This document shows, piece by piece, positions 1 through 10,400 of a DNA stretch of 29,263 nt. The position numbers and the translations under genes were made by a program. Origin of the DNA: Cruorifilaria tuberocauda. Lineage: Eukaryota > Nematoda > Chromadorea > Rhabditida > Onchocercidae. Under the pieces are notes generated by a model. The model was given only the letters and a program-made list of their open reading frames with translations, did not search any database and was not told where the DNA came from. The DNA is taken from NCBI GenBank assembly GCA_013365365.1, contig JABVXU010000639.1, positions 1 to 29,263 on the forward strand, read 5' to 3'. Each line of letters begins with the position of its first letter. Position 1 is the first letter of the stretch.

Positions 1-120
1 AAGTATCAGCTATCACAGAAGCTAGCAGTTTGCTTACGAATAGAAAGAAAGACTGTCACGGTCAAAGAAGATCGACGACAATAACAGGAAAGAAAGAACG
101 ACTCAAATATTGTCGAGGTT
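1..120 (+). CDS. Possible 3' exon end of a gene left of the window
   Basis: A frame beginning at base 3 is open from the window edge for 39 codons and stops with TAA at 118-120. It reads VSAITEASSLLTNRKK at the start and becomes Lys/Arg-rich. This 120-bp stretch is more GC-rich than what follows, which is why it is listed. It could be the last exon of an upstream gene, an upstream exon of the gene at 1542-4309, or chance. A second frame, starting at base 1, is also open for 27 codons, which lowers confidence. No family was recognised. Confidence 0.2.
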
Positions 121-625
121 AAAGAAAGAAAAGAAAAGAAATTCCCGACACTGCTAATCAAAATATTGCTTATCTCAGTATGTTTTTATTTGTCTTATCT
201 TCAATCATGTCATTTCGTATTACTTTTCTGCATCATCAATAGGTCAAATACTTTAAATTGATATTTTATTACTTTTTATTTTTTGTAAATTTCAATTGAA
301 AAATTAAAAAAGTAACTCTAATCGTTTCACTTATTATAAAAAATTTGCATATTTATTGGAAAATTTTAGTATAAAATAAGTGAAATATGAATTTTATTAG
401 TATTACATTTGTATGAAAGTTAAGCAGACTGCCGTATTTCGTGTAGATTGTTTAGCTGTGTTTACTTTTTATCATATCATAGTGTTCTTATCAATAATGA
501 ATGATAATTGTGTATACCTGTATATTATTATATTTACCTGAATATTTCGTTAAAGTAAATTTTGTTTAATAAATATTGAAAGAAATCTATGACTGATGTT
601 GTAGCTTTGCTTTGCTTTGATTCAT

Positions 626-1095
626 TTGATACTTTCAGATCGAGAAAATTAAAATGATCTATTTTAGGTAACCCTAAAAATGGGTAATGTACTAAAACGA
701 AGTCGTAGCAGGAAATCTACTTTCAATCATCCATTTTCATATCGTTTTTATAAAAAGAAAAGCAAATCATTCTCTCAGGTTTTAATTTAATTTTAAAACT
801 TGACTGCTACACGGGAACAAGTAAAGTTCAGAAAACGTAAAATTGAATAGATTAAGCAGAATTATTAATAGATACTCATGTAGCAGAAATTATCCGGAAA
901 TTTTTATAAAAGCATCAAGAAAATATAATTTCATTTTGTTTAATTATATCACTATGATTAGAATTGATATAATATCATAAATATATGATTCAATTGATTC
1001 TCTTAGATGGAAAAAAATTAAAATGATTTATTTTAGGCAAATCCTAAAAATGGTTAATGTGATAAGATGGGTAAAACGGGTAATATGTTAGAATT
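626..1095 (+). repeat. Diverged duplication of a first-exon region
   Basis: Two copies of about 70-100 bp lie roughly 368 bp apart, at about 626-722 and 994-1095. Both contain a pyrimidine-AG site (ctttcag or ctcttag), then a nearly identical run with AAAATTAAAATGAT, TATTTTAGG and CCTAAAAATGG. Copy 1 carries the open MGN frame. In copy 2 the same codons read MVN and soon reach a stop. Copy 2 therefore looks like a decayed duplicate. Confidence 0.6.
680..778 (+). CDS. Candidate N-terminal exon with MGN start
   Basis: An ATG at 680 opens 33 codons that run into a GT donor (CTCTCAG|gt at 779). The peptide begins MGNVLKRSRSRKST, then has a Lys-rich stretch. Met-Gly-Asn followed by basic residues is the usual pattern of an N-myristoylated, membrane-associated protein. 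A TTTCAG site at about 633-638 could receive a spliced leader. A short upstream ATG (MIYFR, stop) lies between the two. The exon leaves in phase 0, but the next coding-like exon (1542) needs phase 2, so a linking exon is missing or these are separate genes. Assignment is tentative. Confidence 0.35.
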
Positions 1096-1541
1096 CAGGA
1101 GGAAATAAAATTATTGAAATTATTTAGCCTAATGAAGTAAAAGTGGTAAATTTTGAGAAAAAGAAGAATGATTTGATTGAAACGGATTCATGGACAACGT
1201 TAGTTTACAATTATCAATCATTCTAACGATAGGAATTTTTTCAGTTATCTTCTGATAATCTAATATAAAGAGCATTAGAAAAGTTTTGAGCATGATATTT
1301 TTTACTTATTACAAAATAAATCGAAAAATTACATGTACAATAATAATGATAAGCTTAATAAATATTCGAATTTAATTTTTAGTATTAAATTGATAAAAAT
1401 GATAATAATTGTTAAGAATATATAATGCAGATAATTTTTATCTGTGTTAAATTGATAAATCCTTATCAATTTAACATATCTTTGTCATTGATAACAATTC
1501 CGTTGAATATTACTATACAAATAATTAGGAATAAGTTACAG
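781..1541. other. AT-rich non-coding stretch (intron or spacer)
   Basis: Apart from the degenerate exon copy at 994-1095, I see only AT-rich sequence with frequent stops in all frames. A tiny frame after an AG at about 1129 (CCT AAT GAA) is too short to call. Confidence 0.4.
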
Positions 1542-4309
1542 AACAATTGGTACCCGATCGAGCTTTAGCGTAAGCTATCCAACTGATGAAATTGAAGAAA
1601 GTATTGGTGAAGAAAGTACGACAACTCAGAATGACTTTATTCTTTCCCGCAGTAATGAAAGTAGAAGGTATTCTAGTAGCAATTTAACTTTAATCAAACA
1701 TCGTTCGAGTCAATGAAAACATTTCCATCAAATAATAAGTACTTGAATGCAAAAAGAAAGTAAATTATTTCGAAGATTAAAATAATTAAAACGATAACTT
1801 TACAAATAAATTAACTTCCATATAATTTCAGGTCATCAACAATAAGTCATAATGTTTCAAATACATCTTCAGATTTTTCATCATTCAAAAATTTAAGCGA
1901 TATATCAGAAAATACAATGATGCATCCAAGACTTGATGATATCCATTGGATGGACGATGTCCGGAAATACCATGAGCACGAACCTGTCTTCCGTAAAAAA
2001 CCCTTCGTATGCAACCAACTTCACAGACAAGAATTCCCTCTAATTCATTTACCATCATGAACAAAAAAACATACCTTTGTCTTGGATACTTGAAATAGTT
2101 TTTCTCTCCAGTCTTCAGTTTTCTCTCCTTTGCTAAATTTTATCTCTATAATATCAATATCACTGTATTATAAGTAGTACCTCAATAATATCAGTATCAC
2201 TTTATCAGTATCATGTACAAGGAGATTTTACTTGAAATTAGTTGAAAATTGAGCGAGAATTTCCATCGTTGTTTTTGTTTTACCTGTAGAGAATGATTCT
2301 GATTGATATACGACCAATCAATTGATAGCGATTGAACGACAACTCGTAACAATTATTCCCTCTAAATCATCTCCTTCATTTCTAAAATATTCTCTTTCTT
2401 TTTTAACTTTCTTCCAGAGAAAAAGCATTATCAACAGATTCCACTGCAGCATTAATTATCATATTATTATCATAATGATTAATACGTAATGAATAGCGTA
2501 CTATGAATTAGGTTCAATAAAAATTGAAATTTACATACTTTTCCCACTGTAAAGGTATATAAGTAAAGTACTGAATGCGTAGAACAAAAGAAATAATTAC
2601 AATTTTTTTTTTAATTGATATCTTTTGCAAGAAAGAAATAAAGAATCCTTTCTCTCATTTTAGAATAATTATTTCTGATGATGATTAACGTGAATTATTC
2701 AAATAAGTATTACAGAAGGCAGCGTTAAAGATACGACCACGCCGGATATTTCCACAGTTGAAATGGTGTTGCCTGTATCATCGATGGGCATTAAGACAAA
2801 TCCCAAAATCTTACAAGGGTATGTACTTCTAAATTTCACTCCGAAATATAATACAAAATAACTTAAATCATTTTAAGTATCGTATAGCTTTTTGATAAGA
2901 TCATTATAACGATTTTCTAATAAAAAAAAACAAAAAGAAATAATGATAAAGATGATAACAGTAGAAAAAGTTAGAAAAAGAAAAAAAACTTCAGTTAGAA
3001 AAACTGATTTAATTGCTCAGGTAAAATTAACTGCGTGGAAAAAAAACTTATCATAAGCGGAAAAAAACTTATCAATAATTTTGATTGCATAACTGATTGT
3101 GATTATTGATAATGAATAATGCTGTAAACGAGAAATTCCGTTATTTTTATCATTGCTGCTATCACTTCATTTAATATCATTGAAAAATTATTTAGATTAA
3201 ATTTAATGAAAATAATAATAAATGAAAAATTGATAATAATTTAAAAGCAATAATTACAGGAAAAGATGTATTAAATCCATACGTTATAACAGCGTTGGAA
3301 GAGAAAAGTGATATTGATTTGAATTCATCCGATTTAGAACGTGGCATATTTTACCTGAAATGTACCAATTGCTAATCAACAATCTTTTATATGATATGCA
3401 TTAACTTCTAATTGATGATTATTACTATAAGTTTAATATTGAAATAAAGATTTCTGTTTTTTTCTCATCCTCGCCAACAATATAGAAAATTTACTATCCA
3501 TCATTTTATGCGTTAATTTTTATTTCTTGATTGAAAAGCTGAAAAAGCCAGTTATAATAATAATGTATTTGGAAGTATGAATAATTCTTGAGGAACAGAT
3601 TTACTTGAATTCATCGATTGATTCTTTGTTATACTCACCGTGAAATGTGTAAAAGTATATTATTGATTCATTCATAATTCTTCTTTTTTTTACCTGTGAA
3701 AAACAAGTGATGCAACAACAAAAATCATGACAAGGACAAGAAGGCACATATATCTAACCCTGATATAACGCTCATAAAATCATTAATGATCTCATGAAAT
3801 ATCAACATTAAAACAGCACATCTTGTAAAAAGCATAGGATAACACAAATTCGGCCAATTCTGATATTTCTAGAAATAGCATCCAAAAGAACATTAAGAAG
3901 ATATGATCTTTTCAATCAATTTAAGATCGTTTTATCTGTTCTCTTACCGATGCCATTTCTATACAAGAGATCAGCTAAACAAATACCGGTTTGAAGACAA
4001 CAAATCTTAAAAGAGGACAGAAATTTGTATAAACTTTCAAATAGTGAATAACAACAACTTCAACTAACAACTAATAATATCAATATTATTTTCAAATAAA
4101 ATATTACAGAAAGATGCAATGATCACAACCACTGTTTCTTCCTTAAATATGGTGACGTGTCCGGAACACTCCAAAGAATAGCTTCTCCGGGACTTCCAGC
4201 TGAACGAATGGATCGATTGGACAATGGTGTTATATTTGGTGAGTACCGTTCTACAATTTTTTCTATATTAATAATTTTTATACTTCCCATGCCGATTTCA
4301 GAACAGTAA
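1542..4309 (+). CDS. Unrecognised Ser/Thr-rich protein, multi-exon, 5' end unresolved
   Basis: Coding-like exons with good splice sites line up on the + strand: 1542-1667 (reads TIGTRSSFSVSYPTDEIEES), joined in phase 2 to 1832-1992 or 1832-2006 (contains RRSST and a run of Ser/Asn/Asp; unspliced it stops at 2060), 2716-2818, 3260-about 3340 (KDVLNPYVITALEEKS; unspliced stop 3373-3375), 4110-4238 (CNDHNHCFFLKYGDVSGTL then PGLPAERMDRLDNGVIF) and 4302-4309 (EQ, stop TAA 4307-4309). The first join and the last two exons fit in phase. In 2716-2818 two frames are open: the one with natural composition (GSVKDTTTPDISTVEMVL) leaves in phase 2, while the phase-consistent one (KAALKIRPRR) looks less protein-like. 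I recognise no domain. The Ser-rich acidic/basic composition suggests a largely disordered intracellular protein. Alternatives: two genes with a break near 2060, or alternative 3' ends. Confidence 0.45.
4239..4301 (+). other. 63-bp in-frame, fully open last intron
   Basis: This intron has a strong donor (G|gtgagt) and acceptor (atttcag). It is 63 bp long, a multiple of three, and contains no stop in the host frame. Splicing gives a C-terminus ending VIFEQ. Retention inserts 21 residues including STIFSILIIFILPMPIS before the same EQ and stop. Confidence 0.5.
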
Positions 4310-4337
4310 AATTCTCACCATCTTTTTGTCTAATAAT

Positions 4338-4343
4338 TTTATT
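4338..4343 (-). other. Poly(A) signal of the gp210 gene
   Basis: AATAAA on the minus strand, 80 bases beyond the gp210 stop codon (4423-4425). It is the first canonical hexamer after the stop. Confidence 0.5.
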
Positions 4344-4422
4344 CTCATTATTTCCTTTCTAAGGTATATGCAAATTTACGATACCTAAGTTGTACGCAAA
4401 GAATAATTCAAGAAAAAAAAAT

Positions 4423-7400
4423 TTAACCTAGATAATCACTAGCAAACGATCCATATGTGGTATTAGAATCAGAAGTAGAGAAGGAGCTGAAGAAATAAGA
4501 TGGAAAGCTGAATCCTCTGCTATATGCTGAAATATTTAATTTATACAAGTAAAAGCTAAAGATTTAAATGAAGAAAATTGTAAAAACAGAAGAACGGTGA
4601 CTTAAAATATAGGGACAATTTTTTTGCAATTATCCATTCATATATAATAGCATTCGTAGCATGAATGCGCCGAAATATGAAACAAGACTGAATTTTAAAC
4701 TGTGTCATGCTTGGTCAATCAAGAAATGATTGAAAGTATAATTGCAATAAAATACCTATCAACGCGACGAGAAGCCCAGCGATAAGAAGTGTTGCGCATA
4801 CTTGAACAACTGTAGATTCCAGAAATGATCGAAGGAGACCAATAAAATGATCGGAAGCTATAATACTTTTAGTTCCAAACGACAGAGTATGGTATTTACG
4901 ATAACAGCATAGTAAAAAAGTGTAGAAGAAATGAAAGGATAGAAAAAATTAATGCAGCAAGTAAGGTACCACGTAAAACAGTTTTTGAAGTATCTCCATG
5001 AAGAACGATAGTTACTGGTACTAATTCAAGCTGTCCTGTGATTGCATTTCTGATTGTAATATTGCACTTATCCAACAGTTCTTGCCACAAAAGTACGGAA
5101 TTCATGTCCAACTAAAATGAACTTTTGCTTGAGAGCAGCATGAAAAGGAAAGGAACTGAGCTATCCCTTTCTTCTTTAATATCTATTTTTTTTATTTTTA
5201 CTGAAATTAACACATACCTCAATGCGATAGCGTAGTTCAGTGAGTGATACCGATTTAATTTTTTTTAATCGCAAAACACCTCCTACGTCAGCTTCGACTG
5301 ATATTTTACTAATAATAGATGTGGATGATCGTATAACTAAATCAGCTTCCAAGGCGTTTACATTGTTTAAACGTATCTCACGTTGCATGACTTCAAAACG
5401 TGAATAGAAAGTAACTATTACACTTGCCTCTTTTACCTGAAATATTCTCCAAAACTGTTTACTTATTTGAAATCATCCTTTAACCTTTGAAGTAAATAAA
5501 GCGAATTGCCTATCCTTCATTCTATTGCGATTGATTTCACAACGAGAGTAGTATGAGATGAAAAAAGATATATGTTAAATCCTTCAAACCTTTCCAGCAC
5601 GATTCCAAATAGCGGAGATATTTAAATCAAGATTTGGGTATTCGATTAAAGAAACCGGTTCCTCGAATGTCTGTTCCACCAGGATACAGCCATATTTACC
5701 TGAAGAAAGCCAAGTTTAACTAATTTTACCGAAAAGATTCTTTAGTCTCGTCTGTTAATTACTGCATGACTAGATAAGCTGTTACAGATCTTAATTCGCA
5801 ATATAAGTACCTTCATATTTCCCTAAATTCAAAAATTACCTAGTTGGCAAGTTCGCTTCAATAAAAAAAATCTGCAGATTATCCTATTACTGATAGGGAA
5901 AAACCCACATCTTCAAACTCACAAAACGGAATGAAATATTAACCCAGTTTAGCAAAAAAAGCTGAATGAAATATTAACCTAGTTTAGGAAGAAAAGCTGA
6001 ACGAGCAGCAAATAAACTTGTTGCCAACACATTCACTTTCCCCATGAAACGGATAATACAATCAAAAGGTGCATCCAAAATTAGTTTCTCCAAAAGCGTG
6101 GGCGCGCAATCTGAATCCCGTGAAATTACTATTTTAATATTTATGAATATGTGATGTTTGAATGCAAAGCTACAAAAACACGTCTGTGCTACGTTATTAC
6201 CCTTATAAATTAGTTTATGAGAGCTGTAATATTTCAGAGAAGCTTTGACTTAACTGAAACATTAGAATAAATACCATCGGATATCGAAACGTGAAAAGTA
6301 ATGTGGTACCATAAAATTTCTTATTTCTTCATCAAATAAAGTTAAGATTCAACAAATAATCATACAAAAAAGAAATAATGAGAAAGATACCATAAATATT
6401 AGATGGATTTTGTTCATTACTGTCAACGATTACTGGGAACAGGTACTGATGGTTCTTTATGTTCGAAACAAACTGCGGTGCTGATACAAAACGGAGCGAT
6501 TTTGCAGAAACAACTTTGCGCTGCAAGGAATATACGCTCATATAAAGAAACAAAGGGTCTGCGCAATTTGAAAGAAACAAAATTTTCATTGTAATTAATA
6601 TAATTAAAATGCACCGAAATTAAAAACAACATTAATATAAAAGAATTTCCATCTAGATTCACCACGTCATGAAATACAGGTATTTATTTGATTCAGTCAC
6701 ACAATGATAGTATTACGTGACCAAAGGAAAATAATATGTATACAACTCATGATTTTTCTGATTAAATTTTTCTGATTAAACAAAACATCTATAGAAAAAT
6801 TTTCATTATTAATTTAAGAATTGATACCTTAGTAAAAATGATTTGTTTCTGGGAGTCATATGAAGCAACTACGGTGTTACCCGCATCCACTGCTATAGCA
6901 ATCCCATTTTTTTCATCGAGAAATTGAAAATGTCGCTTTCCATCTAATTCTTTCCATCCTAATATTGGTAGTGGTGATTTGAAACAGATGATTTCGGAAA
7001 GAGCCACAGAATGAACTGATGGCCTGATTATATCACCCACTGGAAGTCGAAGAAATACACTTAGATCCGGATTTTTCCTATCCCATACCTCAACGAAATG
7101 TATGGTAATATTTCGAAATGATAATATCATAAGGAACATCAGAAGTATCTTTGCATTGAGTAATTGACTCCTCTAGCGCATTTCGAGATGAGAAGTAATA
7201 AATTAGATATAAAAAACAATAAGCTTGGATGATTAAATCCAGAAAATATGGACCAACTGCTTTGTTAATAAAAAAATATCACGAAAAAAGCAATTAATTA
7301 GCTCACTTTAAATACCGTTTCTCCAGAATCCTTTAAATGAATGTCGAATGAAGTGTTAGCATTGCTAGGATGGATTTCCGTCAAATCAAAGCTATAAAAA

Positions 7401-10400
7401 AATTAGTCTCTGGGAAAAGCGAAAGCAAAAAGAAGGCAGAATGAGCTATAATTCCATAGCTGATATATGTTATATAAACATCATTCTTTCTTAAATTTTA
7501 ATAAACAGTTATAAATGGACTAAAATAGGAAATAGGATGTAAATTTCAAAAATTGAAAACACACAAGAAAATTAGAATGAATTTAATAAAATAGCACGCA
7601 CCGATGAGGTCTATAATTTAGCGAATGTTTTGCAGAATCGAACAAACGGCCAAAGTGGTCTCTTGATTCAACATCAACGTGAAGGCGATAACCGAGAGGG
7701 TAAACTGTCAATGGATTTTCCAATATTTCGGAACATTTCACTTTCAGATGAAGCGACATTACCAAAGTGATCTGTAATTTTCATTCTCCAAGTAAATGCG
7801 ATGACAATATTATTAAAATATAGCACAGAATGAAAAGAGAATACATTATGCATGGAAGTGATATACTTTTTCAGTTGGTTGTATTTATTAACCTCTAATG
7901 AATGGATTCATGTTTTAACGAAGCGGTGTTCTTGCAAAATAAAACAAGTGTGCTGCGCAAACTAAATTACAAAACTTACGGAAACTGGTAAATAAATGAG
8001 TTCCTTATGAGGATATTTTGTTTCCTTCAATGCCAAAACAGCATCACCAACAGTGTGAGCTAATAAAGTGCTGTTGCTATCACCGATAATTGATAGATAA
8101 ACAGAATGTTCAGGTGGAATCATAAATTGTACTGAGCTATCTTTCCTAAAAGAATTAAATTTTAACAATATCTTAGTATCTTATTCGTCTTAATATTAAA
8201 GAAAAAAAATGCAATAGAAGTCGAGAAAATAAATGAAAAGCACTGACGGCAGGTTTCACTAATAAACAAATACAGTGCAATCACACTCGATATATAATAA
8301 TAAACTATCCGAAACGCTGCAGGAATGGCTTTGAATTATGATATTGAATTATTGAAATGTATAAAAAAGGAGTTGAATAAAGCTCTACTGCGTAATTATC
8401 ATCTTAATAATATCGAGAATCATACAATGAAAACAAGTCTCAAAATGACCTGTTACTTTTCAAATCAAGTTCTGCATCCGGAGAGAGACGTAATGCGTGA
8501 GGATATCGCGGTGGAACCGTTAACTGTAACGGTTCAATAACTGTCAACATCACCTGATCTTCATAATGTTTAACTTTTTTGGAAAATGCCTTTGAATTTT
8601 CAGAAGCGGTCACCAGTACGTGAATTACCGCCTGCCCAACTGTTAGTGCTTCTAGGTCTATTTGAAACCGATTTTCCGATGATTCAATTACAAAAGTCTG
8701 CAAATGATATTATCCTTAGATTAATTTTGGCCAAACCGAAAAAATCTGTTGCTACACTCAAAAATCTTTCACAGTAAGCCAGGTGAACTTTAACCAGTCT
8801 GCTATTCCAACAGTAATAAATGATGAACTACATTGTATCTCTTGCCTAATGGATATGTTACATTGTAAATTATAAATAAGTTTTAGACGAAGATTCCTAG
8901 TGCATTTCTTGACAAATCCTTTTAAAGAGTAGTAGTGAATACTTACATCAACTGGCGATACAGCCTCGATGATTCCTGGTGTAGTGATTCTCCAAGAGAT
9001 CTTTAATGGATATAGTGCACCACCGAACGAAAATGGTGTTTCATTTTCATTAAGACCGTCAACACGAGCCCATCCCTTTTGACCGACTTGGATGCGTGAT
9101 GTAGAAAGGTATATATGAACTCCGGTGAGTAATACTGTTTTAACAACGACATGATCCTAAAATAGTTGTTTTCGTAAAATATCTCTATTGCATATGACTG
9201 ATTTCAAAAGCCACTATTTAAATTTATTTATGAACGCATAAAATATATATCATATTGATGAAAGTGTGATTTTTTAAAACAAATATGAAAATACTTCAAT
9301 AGCTGAAGCAGTATTGTCCAGATTAACAGAGCCTATAATATTTGCATATCCAACTGCTTTACTTGTTACCAGTCCATCTGATCCTACAATAGCTACTGCT
9401 GTATCATTGAGACGATATTGCACAGATGGCAATGGCTGAGGTCCACCAGATACTTCCAACTGCAATGAAATAACTGTAAGCAAAAAATCACTACTGTTTT
9501 AAATGAACGTTTGAGACCTACTAATAACAATACTTATAGAGGAATCTGAGCTCTTGGACTATAAAAAATAAAGTACGTCTATTCTCTGTAGTGAGTTTCT
9601 ATTATAATTCCAAACTGCATTAATTTATAAAATACAGAGTATTTTAATAGTTTTTCATTAGTTAAGAGGCAATATTCAGTAGTACCTGGAAAATAGAATT
9701 AGGAATAAGAGTTATCAGTTTTGGTTGCAGTTGCAAAGGTGCATAAACTTGAATGCTATGAGATTGGCTTTGTAATACTCGTCCACTAGCCCGCCGAGCG
9801 GAAGCGCGAAGTGTCACAACACCAATCAGATTGCCTCGTAAAATGTAATGTAAGGCATCAACCCTTAAATAAATTATATTCAGTGGTCGAAGCTTTGAAA
9901 ATTTATATTTCCAACGGTGATTAGCACCCACTCATATGATACGGATATCTGTAGCTGATAAACTCAATAAAGAATTTCTTTTTGAATGGAAAATAAAATA
10001 CCTAGTTATTTCTAAAATATTCGATGATGCATTCAGCTGTACATTCATAATATTAGCATCGTCCGTTACGAAGAAAAGACCTTCCATATCACGAATTTTA
10101 AGGTGTAGTTCTTGTTCAGTGTTCAACGCTATCTACAACAGAAGATCTCATTAAAGATATAATTTATAAGCAGTGAATTAAACGATCATTTTATTTGGTC
10201 AGAGTGGGGGGATTTGGATCATTTCCAGTTCTTACTACTGGAAAATCAGACCAAATTAAATAGATGAGGATGTCAGTGCTCTAACGGTTTATAAAAATCT
10301 GGACTTTAAGAAATAGTACTTACAAATCCGGGTACTTCGATCAAAATCTCTTCCACATCCGTCACCGAAATGGTAGCTGTGAAGTTCTGGTTAAGACATA

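Noticed and set aside
6111..6223. Upstream extension of gp210 exon 30 as an open frame reaching 6223
   Set aside because: Its phase does not match the exon ending at 6391. Acceptor TTCAG at 6111 fits phase 1 and gives the family-like join NIYDCAPTLL.
7089..7190. Apparent frameshift upstream of the VWDRKNP exon, with two open frames
   Set aside because: An acceptor TTGAG|GTATGG at 7088 joins the previous exon (ending GETVFK) in phase 0 and matches gp210 spacing. The upstream open sequence is then intron.
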